Positions 1 to 9,610 of a stretch of DNA of 64,000 nucleotides are shown piece by piece. The DNA lies in the NCBI RefSeq assembly GCF_001613805.1, contig NZ_LPVY01000002.1:338759-402758 (forward strand), in the 5' to 3' direction. The position numbers were made by a program, and so were the translations under genes. Position 1 is the stretch's first letter. Each line of letters begins with the position of its first letter. Origin of the DNA: Thalassospira lucentensis. GTDB taxonomy: Bacteria; Pseudomonadota; Alphaproteobacteria; Rhodospirillales; Thalassospiraceae. Below the pieces are notes generated by a model. It had not been told where the DNA came from. It ran no database searches and worked only from the letters and a program-made list of their open reading frames with translations.

Positions 1-555
1 GATATTGGTGTCAACCGGCAGAACAACGGGGTTGTCCACATCCAGAAGGCGGATCTTGCCTTCTGCAACGGCGGTTTCCTCGTCGATCATAAGGGAATCG
101 AACGTGAAATTGCCATTGTCGGGATATTCATACGTCCAGTACCACTGCTTGCCGATGATCTTGAGCGTCATATCGGCATCTTCGACGTGATCTGCATAAT
201 ACAGCAGACGGAACGACGGGATCGCAATGATCAGAAGGATCAGTACCGGCGCCACGGTCCATACGATTTCAAGAAGCGTATGGTGGGTGGTCTTGGACGG
301 GACGGGATTGCGTTTCCGGCTAAAGCGGAAAAGAACATAAAGCAACAACAGCAGGACGATCACCGTAACGGCGGTCATCAGCCATGTCAGAAGAATAAAG
401 AAATCATGGCCCTGTACAGCCACCGGCGAAACCGGGTGCTGAAGACCCAGTTGCCATGGCTCAGGCTGACCAACCGCGGCAAGCGCGGCACTATCCAGTC
501 CGGTCAGAACTGCCAATCCCAGCAAAAGAATGGGAAACAGCATCTTGATCGACAT
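1..555 (-). CDS. coxB: Cytochrome c oxidase subunit II, 3' end cut by window edge
   Basis: Subunit II of an aa3-type terminal oxidase; it takes electrons from cytochrome c through the CuA centre and passes them to subunit I. The visible 185 residues hold an N-terminal signal or signal-anchor segment (about 1-25), two membrane helices (about 46-68 and 87-108) and then the start of the periplasmic cupredoxin domain with the family motif KQWYWTYEYPD. The CuA ligands lie beyond the window edge, so they cannot be checked. The ATG at 555 follows GAGGGGG about ten bases upstream. The reading frame runs open to base 1. The quinol-oxidase homologue CyoA is the alternative, but the WYWTYEYP form favours the cytochrome c enzyme. 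Confidence 0.93.
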   Translation of the reverse strand, partial: MSIKMLFPILLLGLAVLTGLDSAALAAVGQPEPWQLGLQHPVSPVAVQGHDFFILLTWLMTAVTVIVLLLLLYVLFRFSRKRNPVPSKTTHHTLLEIVWTVAPVLILLIIAIPSFRLLYYADHVEDADMTLKIIGKQWYWTYEYPDNGNFTFDSLMIDEETAVAEGKIRLLDVDNPVVLPVDTNI

Positions 556-1543
556 GCGAATCTGCCCCCTCGCATTACATCTCAAGGCAATTTGTCCAAA
601 GGAAAGCCACATCGTGACCATCGACATTTACGAACATAACGGGTTGTTCGTTCATCGAAAAGGCATGCCGTGATGACTCAACCATAAATCGGCACGCCAT
701 CAGGATCACAACACAACATCAGACAAACCTGATTTTTAAACCCGCATGCACTGCGGCACAACGGTATGGCAGGCAAATAGCCTATCTTCACTACCTGTTC
801 CAGAAAAAACCTCGCTGCGTTGCACAAAAATATTACTTGTCCTTTCAGGAATTTAGCGCACTGGTTCAATTTTTTTCTAAATCCAGAGCCCTACCCCTGC
901 GATAGAAATCCTGCCATTCCTTATCGCGTCGGGCCATCATAGCCCCGATTGCTGCCACGCAACAGACAGCAGGAAATTATCCTTTAGACGATACAAACCG
1001 CAGGTAAAATAATCATTTAGGTACGGATTTATCGGCATCCCCCGAACGACGCGACTTTGATCCCGAAACCGGCCCCAGTTCTGGCAAGTTATCCACAGGC
1101 AAAGCCATCGCAATCAATCATTTACCGCAACACCGAGTCGTAAAACCCAACTACCCCGATCCGGCCCCACTGTGCCTCCGGCCTGCCCCCGATCTGCCCC
1201 CGGCCTACCGGTTTCGATCATCGGGAACCGGATCGCGCATGAAGTTTTTCGAATGCACCGCACAAAGGTTGATAATCGCCGCGATCTCTGTGATTGTTGG
1301 CACAAGGAACCTGCCGGATCACTTGCGCGCCGGGCTTCCGCTTTCGGGACACGAAACCTACATAAAAACGCGCATATGCCTTTAATTGCGGGATTTTTTC
1401 CCAATATCAGGAGAATGGTATCAGCAACCTGACCGGTTGGCTGGAACTGTTCTATTCGAAAGTATTATTTTTCCTGTCCTTCCGATAATTCTCGATTATC
1501 ATCCGGGCAGGATTACCGTGACGTTTCAGATCGAGGTTCGCTC
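556..1543. other. Long gap between divergent coxB and cheZ; no gene seen
   Basis: Almost 1 kb with no ORF that looks like a known protein. The short frames at 678-869 (minus), 1114-1404 (minus) and 1172-1432 (plus) overlap one another, lack good ribosome sites and have unbiased composition. The stretch must hold the coxB promoter on its left and the cheZ promoter on its right. I found no convincing intrinsic terminator, consensus promoter or RNA fold by eye. Confidence 0.5.
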
Positions 1544-2362
1544 ATGTCCCGCCAAGGAAGCAAAAAGCTTTTCACCGCAGAGCTCCGGCTGCTCAACAAG
1601 CTGGAAAGTATGAGTGATATCGTATCCATGCCGTTACCGGCACCGGCCGCTGATGGCGGTGCCACCGGTGGTGCGGATATGTCCTCACTCCATAATGCGA
1701 TCGAGGATCTGAAGGTGGAACTTCTGTCCGACATCCGCATCATGATGGAAGAACAGAAAAAGCTGAATGCGCGCGCCGATGACGAAGATCAGGACGATGC
1801 GCGCAACGAGCTTCGCATGCTCAAGACCGAAATCCGCGCACTCGCCAATTCCATTCAGGAAACCAAGCGCGAAATCGCCGCCCTCTATACCGCACCGGAT
1901 GATAGCAGCGGCACGCGGCTTAACATCGTCAAGGGCGAGCTTGATTCCGTCGTCGCCGCGACGGAGGACGCCACCGCCAACATCCTTGAAACCGTCGAAA
2001 AAATCGATGCCGTCGCCCATAATATCCGCTCCGCCGCCCCGGATGACTACACGCAGGGGCTGGCCGACGATATCGTTGATCTGGTGGTCAAGGTGTTTGA
2101 ATCCTGCAACTTCCAGGATCTGACCGGGCAGCGCATCACCAAAGTCGTCAACACCATGAAATATATCGAGGAACGCGTGACCCGCGTGATCGAAATCTGG
2201 GGCGAGGATGACTTTGGCGAGTTCGATCTGCCCGCCGATCCCAAAGGTCAGGACAATCTCGACAAAACCGTCACCCGTGCACCACAGAATGTCGAGCGCG
2301 TCAGCCAGGACGAAATCGATCAGATTTTCTCGCAGGAAGAAATCGACGCCCTGTTCGACTGA
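1544..2362 (+). CDS. cheZ: CheZ-like CheY-P phosphatase (paralogue 1)
   Basis: A 272-residue protein of the CheZ family, which dephosphorylates CheY-P to end a chemotaxis signal. The C-terminal half is the long helical CheZ core with the catalytic motif FQDLTGQ; D192 and Q196 match the Asp/Gln pair that orients water in CheZ. The tail is acidic and ends in two tandem short motifs, SQDEIDQIF and SQEEIDALFD, which resemble both the CheY-binding C-terminal helix of CheZ and the FliM N-terminal peptide. No other che gene is adjacent. A second CheZ-like gene lies 4.6 kb downstream on the other strand. ATG at 1544 is chosen because the paralogue shares the opening MSR..K.FTAE.RL. Confidence 0.88.
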   Translation: MSRQGSKKLFTAELRLLNKLESMSDIVSMPLPAPAADGGATGGADMSSLHNAIEDLKVELLSDIRIMMEEQKKLNARADDEDQDDARNELRMLKTEIRALANSIQETKREIAALYTAPDDSSGTRLNIVKGELDSVVAATEDATANILETVEKIDAVAHNIRSAAPDDYTQGLADDIVDLVVKVFESCNFQDLTGQRITKVVNTMKYIEERVTRVIEIWGEDDFGEFDLPADPKGQDNLDKTVTRAPQNVERVSQDEIDQIFSQEEIDALFD

Positions 2363-2396
2363 TCCGTTTATTGGCCTGAAACGTCACCAAAACAAC

Positions 2397-2425
2397 AAAG
2401 CCTGCCGGAAACGGCAGGCTTTTTC
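2397..2425 (+). terminator. Intrinsic terminator after cheZ
   Basis: Stem AGCCTGCCG / CGGCAGGCT with a GAAA loop, followed by five T residues. It sits 35 bp after the cheZ stop codon and also lies just past the 3' end of the convergent yqgE. Confidence 0.88.
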
Positions 2426-2450
2426 ATGTGCGGAGTTTGGTCCCGTGATC

Positions 2451-3029
2451 TTACGCGTGGCCCGCCTCGCCCGAAAGAAGTTCGGGGGCAAAGCCCAGTT
2501 TGGCAAAGGCCCGTTCCCATTTGTCTTCGCAATCGGTGTCAAACAGAAGGTCGGCATCCGCATCAACATGCAGCCAGCCATTGGCAAGGATTTCACTTTC
2601 AAGCTGCCCGCTGCGCCATCCGGCATAGCCAAGCGCCAGAATGCTGCTTTTCGGCCCTTCGCCCAGCGCAATCTGTTCAAGGATATCGACCGTCGCCGTC
2701 ACCGACACACCGGGATCGACATGCAGGGTCGCCTCGTTTTCAAAATCGGTACTGTGCAGAACAAACCCGCGCCCGCTTTCAACCGGGCCACCGAAATGCA
2801 CCTGAATATCGGCAATCGTCGGTGCCGGGCGCGCAATGCCAAGCTGTTCAAGCAGTTCGGGAAACGTGATGCTGTCGATCAGCCGGTTGACCACCAGCCC
2901 CATCGCCCCATCCTCGTTATGGGCACAGATATAGACCACGCTTTGCGAAAAGCGGGGGTCACGCATGCCCGGCATCGCCACAAGCAGCTTCCCTTCCAGA
3001 TATTCGCCAGTGTGTTCTTTAATTCCCAT
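2451..3029 (-). CDS. yqgE: YqgE/AlgH family (UPF0301) protein
   Basis: A soluble 192-residue member of the UPF0301 family, whose biochemical role is unsettled. It shows the family opening [15 protein letters not shown], the FGGPV motif and the [13 protein letters not shown] segment. The ATG at 3029 is preceded by AGGAAAA at a good distance and gives the usual family length; the open frame upstream to 3128 has no support. It is convergent with cheZ and divergent from the DsbD-like gene. Confidence 0.9.
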   Translation of the reverse strand: MGIKEHTGEYLEGKLLVAMPGMRDPRFSQSVVYICAHNEDGAMGLVVNRLIDSITFPELLEQLGIARPAPTIADIQVHFGGPVESGRGFVLHSTDFENEATLHVDPGVSVTATVDILEQIALGEGPKSSILALGYAGWRSGQLESEILANGWLHVDADADLLFDTDCEDKWERAFAKLGFAPELLSGEAGHA

Positions 3030-3422
3030 TCCCGAACTTTTCCTGTTTTGCTCATACAAACCTAACGCGATCCGTCGCCCATTACCACCGAAAGCCACCT
3101 TTGCCTGAAAACAGTCCAAAAATGACATTGATCAAAGCCGAAACGCGCCACTGCTTTACATGTAGGTAGCCAGACAGGCAATCGACAGCAATCGCCTGGT
3201 AAAAAGATGGTGTTCCTGATCACATCACCGGGCACACCACCGATCACCCCACCAGGCACACGAGCCGGTAACGCAGTCGTGCCTTGCTTTGAACATCAAC
3301 CGGGATTAGCCATCATTTCCATGGCATCCTGGGGCATGCCGGTGGCACAAAGCCCGGTTTTGTGCCATATCCACCAAACGGAATGTCATCGTGCCCGTTT
3401 CGAAAACCAGAAGGAACCACCC
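3030..3422. other. Divergent promoter region yqgE / dsbD-like
   Basis: About 390 bp between the chosen starts of yqgE and the thiol reductase gene. The reductase frame remains open back to 3207, but the residues there do not look like a signal peptide and the ribosome site favours 3423. I see no clear operator, terminator or RNA fold. Confidence 0.5.
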
Positions 3423-5651
3423 GTGATCCGGTCTTTGCCTGTCATCCTTGGCCTGTTTATCGCAGCCCTCGCCCCACTGGGTATCGGGGCGGGCGCAGGT
3501 GCGTACGCGCAAACCGCCGCCAGCAACCGGGTTGACGAGGATTTCGCATCGGTCCGCCTGCTAAGCGCGCGTGACGCCATCAATGGCCGCGATGAAATCC
3601 GCCTTGGTCTTGAATTTGAACTTGAGCCCGACTGGAAAATCTATTGGCGCAGTGCCGGTGATGCCGGTTTCCCGCCGCAGCTCGACTGGGCCGGATCAAC
3701 CAATATCGGCAACGGCGAAATCCGCTGGCCCGCCCCGCACCGTTTTTCGATCTTTGGCCTCGAAACATTCGGCTACAAGGATCACATCATCCTGCCGATT
3801 GACGTCCCCGTGACCGATCCCGCACAGGCCGCCCATATCGAGCTTGATGTTGATTATCTGGTCTGCAGCGATGTCTGCATCCCCGCACAGGCCCACCTTA
3901 CCCTTGATATCCCGGCAAACCTTTCGGGTGGCACGGATAGCGATAACCCCGCCATCAGCAGCTTTGCCCATGACATCGAAAAATTCGCATCCCGCGTTCC
4001 GCTTCGCGGGGGCAACTTGCCAATGTCGGTCACCGATATCTGGCAGTCGGTCGACGCATCGGGCGAAAATGACAAAACATTTCTCAATGTCACCGTCTCG
4101 GGCCTTGATCAAACCGCGGCCGATCCGGTTGAAATCCTGATCGAAGGCAATGTCCGCCTTGGCTTTGGCGTGCCGGTCCCGACCGCAACCGATGACACAA
4201 CCGGCACACAGCAATTCCGGATCCCGATCTATGGCCTGAAAGACGGTCAGACCACGATTGGCGATGACGTGATCGTCACCGTCATTGCCGGCCCCCTTGC
4301 CATCGAACAGGACCGCCAGATCGCCGCTTCCCCGTCTGGTTCTGCCACCAGCAGCAACACCGTTTCCGGCACCAGCATCGCCGCCACCAGCCTCTGGCTG
4401 ATCGGCGCGCTGGCCCTTCTGGGCGGCTTTATCCTGAATTTCATGCCCTGCGTCCTGCCGGTCCTCTCGATCAAGGTCATGTCGGCGATGAAGGCCCAGG
4501 GTGCCGAACGCAGTGCCACCCGGCGCGGCTTCCTTGCCAGTGCGGCGGGCATCATCACGTCCTTCTGGCTGATTGCCGCTGTCCTGATCGGCATCAAGCT
4601 TGCGGGCGGCACGATTGGCTGGGGCATCCAGTTCCAGCAACCGCTGTTCCTGACCGTGATGACCATCATCGTCGCCCTGTTTGCCTTCAATATGTGGGGC
4701 CTGTTTGAAATCAACGGTCCGGCTGAACTCGGCAATGCCGCCAATGATGCCATCACCACGCGCGAACAATCCGGAAGCCACCTTGGCGGTCATTTCCTGA
4801 CCGGCATGTTCGCCACCCTGCTGGCAACCCCGTGTTCGGCCCCGTTCCTGGGCACGGCAGTCGGTTTCGCGCTGGCCGGAAGCAGCTTTGACATTTTCTG
4901 GATATTCACCCTGCTGGGCATCGGGCTTGCCATTCCTTATCTGGCGATTGCCGCCCGGCCCGAAATCGCCCGACTTCTGCCTAAGCCCGGTCGCTGGATG
5001 GGCTTTGTCAAAGGGGTTCTGGGCGTGGCCCTTGCCGGAACCGCCATCTGGCTTCTGTCGGTTCTGGCGGTTCAGATCGGCATGGGCGGGGCGATTGCGG
5101 TTGGTGTCGCCCTTGTGATCGCGGGCATCCTTCTGTTTGCCCGCCACCGCACGACGGTGCAGAAACGCAAATTTGCCTTTACAGCACTTGCCACCCTTGG
5201 CGTGCTGGCCGCCCTGTTTGCACCGGGCTTTTCCAAGGCCCCGGTTCGCGACACGGGGGGTGCTGAAACCGTCACCGGCAAACTCCCTTGGCAGCCCTTC
5301 GCCCCGGATGAAATCGCCCGCCACGTTGCTGATGGCAAAACCGTTCTGGTCGATATCACCGCCGAATGGTGTGTCAGTTGTCAGGTCAACAAGAAGCTGG
5401 TCCTTGAAACCGACGAGATCACCGCGGCCCTGTCTGCCGATGATGTCATTGTGATGCAGGGCGACTGGACCCGCCCCGACCCGGTGATTGCGGGCTATCT
5501 TGCCGGCTATGGCCGTTATGGCATTCCGTTTAACGCCGTGTTTGGCCCGAACGCCGAAAAAGGCATCCTGCTTTCGGAACTTCTCAGCAAAAAAGAAGTT
5601 CTTGCTGCACTGGCCGATGCAACCGGCCGGGCCGATCTTGTCAAAAACTGA
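3423..5651 (+). CDS. DsbD/ScsB-type protein-disulfide reductase
   Basis: An inner-membrane thiol transporter that moves reducing power from cytoplasmic thioredoxin to periplasmic proteins. Order of parts: signal peptide ending AYA before Gln (about 1-30), a periplasmic N-terminal domain with the pair in LVCSDVC, a DsbD membrane domain with Cys in FMPCVLP and in ATPCSAPFLG, and a C-terminal thioredoxin domain with WCVSC. All three redox pairs needed for the relay are present. The GTG at 3423 follows AGAAGGA and gives a normal signal peptide and a 742-residue product. The long N-terminal domain is closer to the ScsB/CcdA-fusion form than to classical DsbD. The peroxiredoxin downstream may be a functional neighbour. 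Confidence 0.88.
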   Translation: MIRSLPVILGLFIAALAPLGIGAGAGAYAQTAASNRVDEDFASVRLLSARDAINGRDEIRLGLEFELEPDWKIYWRSAGDAGFPPQLDWAGSTNIGNGEIRWPAPHRFSIFGLETFGYKDHIILPIDVPVTDPAQAAHIELDVDYLVCSDVCIPAQAHLTLDIPANLSGGTDSDNPAISSFAHDIEKFASRVPLRGGNLPMSVTDIWQSVDASGENDKTFLNVTVSGLDQTAADPVEILIEGNVRLGFGVPVPTATDDTTGTQQFRIPIYGLKDGQTTIGDDVIVTVIAGPLAIEQDRQIAASPSGSATSSNTVSGTSIAATSLWLIGALALLGGFILNFMPCVLPVLSIKVMSAMKAQGAERSATRRGFLASAAGIITSFWLIAAVLIGIKLAGGTIGWGIQFQQPLFLTVMTIIVALFAFNMWGLFEINGPAELGNAANDAITTREQSGSHLGGHFLTGMFATLLATPCSAPFLGTAVGFALAGSSFDIFWIFTLLGIGLAIPYLAIAARPEIARLLPKPGRWMGFVKGVLGVALAGTAIWLLSVLAVQIGMGGAIAVGVALVIAGILLFARHRTTVQKRKFAFTALATLGVLAALFAPGFSKAPVRDTGGAETVTGKLPWQPFAPDEIARHVADGKTVLVDITAEWCVSCQVNKKLVLETDEITAALSADDVIVMQGDWTRPDPVIAGYLAGYGRYGIPFNAVFGPNAEKGILLSELLSKKEVLAALADATGRADLVKN

Positions 5652-5822
5652 TCCGGTCCATGTCTTTGCATGTCGCGGCCAGCATGCAGGAACCGATGAC
5701 AAAGATTTGAAACCATCGCAACATCACCGGATATGATTGAAGATCAACCCGTTTTGCTGTTTGATGGCCCTATCCCAGAACAAGGGCGGCAATAAAGCCG
5801 CCCGCATGACGGAGAAAACCCC

Positions 5823-6305
5823 ATGACCATCGAAATCGGCAGCCCCCTTCCCGAAGTCACCCTTTTCCGCGCAACGGCTGACGGCCCCGAAGCCGTCAAC
5901 ACCAAGGAATTTTTCGCCGGTCGCAAGGTCGTCGTCTTTGCCGTGCCGGGTGCCTTCACCCCCACCTGCTCGGCCAAGCATCTGCCGGGCTTCGTTGCCA
6001 ATGCCGATGCCATCAAGGCAAAGGGCGTTGATGAAATCGTCTGCCTGGCATCGAACGACGCCTTTGTTCTGCGCGCATGGGCCAAGGCGGAAAATGCCGG
6101 TGACAACATCACCATGTTGTCCGATGGCGATCTCGCCTTCGTCAGCAAGACCGGTCTTGAACTGGACCTGACCGGTCGCGGTCTTGGCAAACGCGCCAAC
6201 CGTTTTGCGATGATTGTCGATGATGGCAAGGTTACCGATCTTGCGGTCGAAGAACCGGGTGCCTTTGACGTGTCGAGTGCCGAAACCGTGCTCGGCAAAC
6301 TCTGA
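5823..6305 (+). CDS. Prx5-type peroxiredoxin
   Basis: A cytosolic thiol peroxidase of 160 residues that reduces H2O2 and organic peroxides. The peroxidatic cysteine lies in PGAFTPTCSAKHLPGF, the hallmark of the Prx5/AhpE-like group, and the later part matches the redoxin fold (KRANRFAMIVDDGKV). The start at 5823 has a plausible GGAGAAAA site. It lies 171 bp after the DsbD-like gene, so co-transcription is possible, and it is closed by a hairpin shared with the gene on the opposite strand. Confidence 0.93.
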   Translation: MTIEIGSPLPEVTLFRATADGPEAVNTKEFFAGRKVVVFAVPGAFTPTCSAKHLPGFVANADAIKAKGVDEIVCLASNDAFVLRAWAKAENAGDNITMLSDGDLAFVSKTGLELDLTGRGLGKRANRFAMIVDDGKVTDLAVEEPGAFDVSSAETVLGKL

Positions 6306-6337
6306 TCGGTTCGCCCGAACCCCACGGCCTGAAAACA

Positions 6338-6368
6338 GAAAAGCTCCGCAGTGATGCGGAGCTTTTCC
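6338..6368. terminator. Bidirectional intrinsic terminator
   Basis: Hairpin AAAAGCTCCGCA / TGCGGAGCTTTT with a GTGA loop lying between two converging genes. T runs follow it in both directions, so it can end the peroxiredoxin transcript and that of the unknown gene at 6384-6788. Confidence 0.88.
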
Positions 6369-6383
6369 TTCATCTGTAGACGC

Positions 6384-6788
6384 TTAACGCGGCAAAAGGA
6401 TCGGAATCGGGTCCGATTTGCTGTCAAAATCGCATTCAAAAGTCGGATTGGTGTGCTTGGCAATGAAATGCACCACACCTTCCCTGAAGTCCGCCTTGAT
6501 CGGGGACCAACTCATGAATACGCCGCCCCGGTTGTCATATTCGCGAATATCGCGGTCCCGGAAAAGTTCGCGGAAACTGTGACCAAGATCCTCGGTCGCC
6601 CCGGCAACCAGCCACGACGGCTTCAAACCGCCATGCCAAAGCAGATAAACACCCCCGACATTGTCGAGTTTGAGTTCGCTGAAATCATCAATCATGAACA
6701 GACGATAATATTCGCCACGCGGGCTTTTCCGCCATTTGATATCTTGTGCCTTTGGCTGGCGCATACCGCCAAGCGACCAGAATCCCAT
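6384..6788 (-). CDS. Conserved-looking protein of unknown function
   Basis: A 134-residue soluble protein I do not recognise. It is rich in aromatic residues and Asp/Arg, with no signal peptide, membrane segment or known motif. The ATG at 6788 is supported by GGAGG six bases upstream; the frame can be opened four codons earlier only from a TTG that overlaps that site. Codon use resembles the neighbours, so it is probably a real gene. It follows the second cheZ-like gene on the same strand after 211 bp, which leaves room for its own promoter. Confidence 0.72.
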   Translation of the reverse strand: MGFWSLGGMRQPKAQDIKWRKSPRGEYYRLFMIDDFSELKLDNVGGVYLLWHGGLKPSWLVAGATEDLGHSFRELFRDRDIREYDNRGGVFMSWSPIKADFREGVVHFIAKHTNPTFECDFDSKSDPIPILLPR

Positions 6789-6999
6789 TTCATCCTCCAA
6801 GCGTGCATGAATGCGCGCAACTGCCCGTCACACGCATCCCAACACAAGCTTTTGTTTTTATGAACAATACGATATCGGGAAACTGTAAACTTTTGGTTGA
6901 CTGATTACAGGTCGCGATTTCGCAAGATCTTGTTCTGGCGCAAGACTCACTCCGGGTTTCAACCTGGAATATAATATCCTGTCGAACATTTTGGAATAG

Positions 7000-7908
7000 T
7001 CAGTCAAACAATTTGTCGATGTCGTCCTGGCTGATTCCCTCGCCTTCAAGCTGCGGACCATTCAGAAGATCGTCATCTTCATTCCTTGGCGTTCCGTCAT
7101 CATCATCGGGAACCGGCAGGTCGCTAAAGGCATCCTCGCCCCAGATCAGGATCATGTTGTGAACCCGTTCTTCTACGAATTCAAGGGTTCGAACCACCTT
7201 GTTGATGCGCTGGCCGGTGATGTCCTGGAAGTTACAGGACTCGAAAACCTTGGTGACCAGAAACGCGATCTGTTCGACATGGTCGGCGACGAAGTCGTTC
7301 GGCGCCGCATTTTTAAGCGTCATCGCCAGGTCATCGATCTGTTCGGCGGATTCAAGGATCGTATGCGTTGCCATTTCCGTGTCCTTGATGATCGCATCAA
7401 GTTCGGTGGTCGCATTGACCAGACGGTCATCCTCCGCCTTCGGATGGCGCAGCGACGCAATCTGCATCTTCGCCTTGTGAATATGCTCGTTCATTTCCTC
7501 GATCTGCTTGCGGATCAGTTCGAGGTCGTCACGGTCGGGCTCGGATGCCCCCGGACGGTTGCTGTGGGTAAAATTGCTGCTGACCGGTTCGGGCAGAACA
7601 TCCGTCGCACCACCGGATGGGGCCGGGCTTTCCAGAGGGGCCGCATCAACCGTGCCACCGGCACGAACCGCATCGCGAAGCTCGGCAACTTCGGATCGAA
7701 GGGCACGGATTTCATCCAGAACAGCCTGATTGATCCCCGTCGCATCCGCCGTCGCGGCTGGCTTTGGCGCCGGTAATGCCGCACCTGCCCCCATACCGGT
7801 TTCAAGCGTCGGATCGAAAAAGGAATCCGACCAATCTTCGACCACACCACCCGAACGTTCTTTTAAACGGCGTTCTGCGGTGAAAACCTTCTGCACGCGA
7901 CGTGACAT
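7000..7908 (-). CDS. CheZ-like CheY-P phosphatase (paralogue 2)
   Basis: A 302-residue homologue of the gene at 1544-2362. It shares the N-terminal MSRRVQKVFTAERRL segment, a variable linker, then the CheZ core with FQDITGQ; D229 and Q233 are the catalytic pair. The C-terminus ends in a single SQDDIDKLFD motif after an Asp-rich linker. The ATG at 7908 aligns with the start of paralogue 1; GGAGG is about 13 bases upstream, somewhat far. Both copies keep the residues needed for catalysis, so neither looks decayed. I infer a duplicated CheZ whose copies may act on different CheY proteins. Confidence 0.85.
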   Translation of the reverse strand: MSRRVQKVFTAERRLKERSGGVVEDWSDSFFDPTLETGMGAGAALPAPKPAATADATGINQAVLDEIRALRSEVAELRDAVRAGGTVDAAPLESPAPSGGATDVLPEPVSSNFTHSNRPGASEPDRDDLELIRKQIEEMNEHIHKAKMQIASLRHPKAEDDRLVNATTELDAIIKDTEMATHTILESAEQIDDLAMTLKNAAPNDFVADHVEQIAFLVTKVFESCNFQDITGQRINKVVRTLEFVEERVHNMILIWGEDAFSDLPVPDDDDGTPRNEDDDLLNGPQLEGEGISQDDIDKLFD

Positions 7909-8051
7909 GACTGACTTCAATCCTCCGGCAACGGGGTGTATTCCCCGATCCCAATTCCCCCGATCATCCGTCCCCGTGGTCCGATGATCACTTTAAAACA
8001 AGTATAAGGGTCCAGATTGCTACAAGTCCAATGGGTTTCAAGAACAACCCC

Positions 8052-8090
8052 TTGAAAAAGCACACCCCGGCCAACCGACCGGGGTGTGCA
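8052..8090 (-). terminator. Intrinsic terminator of the gcv operon
   Basis: Stem GCACACCCCGG / CCGGGGTGTGC (8060-8070 and 8079-8089), followed on the minus strand by a T run. It lies 24 bp beyond the gcvPB stop codon. Confidence 0.88.
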
Positions 8091-8113
8091 AAAAGGTTAT
8101 GCTGCGTTGCAAA

Positions 8114-9610
8114 TCAAGCAGATTCAGGCATCCAGCGCAGAACCGGCTTTCTTGCCGCCGCCGTTTCGTCAAGACGACGGCGCGGCGTCAGATACGGTGC
8201 ATTCTTGAAGAATTCCGCATCACCCGATTCTGCCTTGGCCACCAATGCCAGAACCGCATCGCAGAACTGGTCAATCGATTCCTTGGTTTCCGTTTCCGTC
8301 GGCTCGATCAAAAGCGCACCGTGAACCACCAGCGGGAAATACATGGTCATCGGGTGGAAGCCCTCGTCGATGATCGCCTTCGCCAGATCCAGCGTCGAAA
8401 CACCGGTATCTTTCAGGAAATCATCGTCAAACAGCGCTTCGTGCATGCAATAGCCGGGGAATGCCACGCTCAGCTTGTCTTTCAGACGCGCCAGCAGATA
8501 GTTGGCATTCAGCACCGCATCACCCGATGCCTGACGCAATCCATCCGCACCATGGCTTTTCATATAAGACAGCGCACGAATGAACATGCCCATCTGTCCG
8601 TGGAAGCCCTTCAGACGACCGAACGGCTTTTTGCCATCCTGTTCTTCTGCGGTTTCCACCAGATGGAATTTCTCACCCTTGCGCACGACATAGGGGATCG
8701 GTGCGAACGGGGCCAGTGCGTCGGAAAACACAACCGGACCCGAACCCGGTCCACCGCCGCCATGCGGGGTCGAAAAGGTTTTATGCAGGTTGATATGCAT
8801 CGCATCAATGCCAAGATCGGCCGGGCGCACCCGTCCGACAATCGCGTTGAAGTTCGCCCCGTCGCAATAGAAATACCCACCGGCCGCATGGACCAGATCG
8901 GCAATCTTGCGAACGTCACGTTCAAACAGCCCGCAGGTATTCGGGTTGGTCAGCATGATCCCCGCAACATCATCGCCAAGCTTGGCTTCGAACGCCGCCA
9001 GATCAACACGGCCATCTTCGGTGGCCGGGATCGAATCAACCGTGAAACCACATGCCGCGGCCGTTGCCGGGTTGGTCCCGTGGGCTGATTCCGGCACCAG
9101 AACACGACGACGGTTTTCACCGCGCGCATCAAGCGCCGCACGGATCGCCATCATGCCGCAAAGCTCGCCCTGCGCGCCCGCTGCGGGCGACATGGAAACG
9201 GCGGGCATCCCGGTCAGAACCAGCAGCCAGTGCGCACAACTGTCAATCAGTTCAAGCGCCCCCTGAACCGTGCTTTCGGGCTGCATCGGATGCAGGTCGG
9301 CAAGACCGGGCATACGTGCAACCTTTTCGTTCAGGCGCGGGTTGTGTTTCATCGTGCACGAACCCAGCGGGAAGAAGCCGGAATCAATGCCAAAGTTTTT
9401 CTGCGACAGGCGCGTGAAATGACGCACCACCTGCGGCTCCGACAGGCCCGGAAGACCAACATCGCTATCGCGATCAAGGCCGCCAAGGCGTGATTTGATG
9501 CCCGCTGGCTTCGGAAGGTCAACACCGGTACGACCCGGTTCGCCCTGTTCGAAAATCAGCTTTTCCTCAAGAACGAGGCCGCGGTTACCGGTATGGGTGG
9601 TAAAGCTCAT
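8114..9610 (-). CDS. gcvPB: Glycine dehydrogenase (decarboxylating) subunit 2
   Basis: Second half of the P-protein of the glycine cleavage system, which decarboxylates glycine and loads the aminomethyl group on lipoyl-GcvH. At 498 residues it has the length of the split-type B subunit. The PLP-binding lysine is in [20 protein letters not shown]. Its start overlaps the end of gcvPA by four bases (ATGA), so the two subunits are translationally coupled. It is the last gene of the operon and is followed by a strong terminator. Confidence 0.97.
   Translation of the reverse strand: MSFTTHTGNRGLVLEEKLIFEQGEPGRTGVDLPKPAGIKSRLGGLDRDSDVGLPGLSEPQVVRHFTRLSQKNFGIDSGFFPLGSCTMKHNPRLNEKVARMPGLADLHPMQPESTVQGALELIDSCAHWLLVLTGMPAVSMSPAAGAQGELCGMMAIRAALDARGENRRRVLVPESAHGTNPATAAACGFTVDSIPATEDGRVDLAAFEAKLGDDVAGIMLTNPNTCGLFERDVRKIADLVHAAGGYFYCDGANFNAIVGRVRPADLGIDAMHINLHKTFSTPHGGGGPGSGPVVFSDALAPFAPIPYVVRKGEKFHLVETAEEQDGKKPFGRLKGFHGQMGMFIRALSYMKSHGADGLRQASGDAVLNANYLLARLKDKLSVAFPGYCMHEALFDDDFLKDTGVSTLDLAKAIIDEGFHPMTMYFPLVVHGALLIEPTETETKESIDQFCDAVLALVAKAESGDAEFFKNAPYLTPRRRLDETAAARKPVLRWMPESA

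Noticed and set aside
678..869. Small minus-strand frame of 63 codons near coxB
   Set aside because: No ribosome site, many Cys without a known pattern and AT-rich surroundings.
3696..5702. A 668-codon open frame antisense to the DsbD-like gene
   Set aside because: It is a mirror of the high-GC coding frame. The plus-strand protein has full DsbD features; the antisense reading is Gly/Arg/Asp-rich without any domain.
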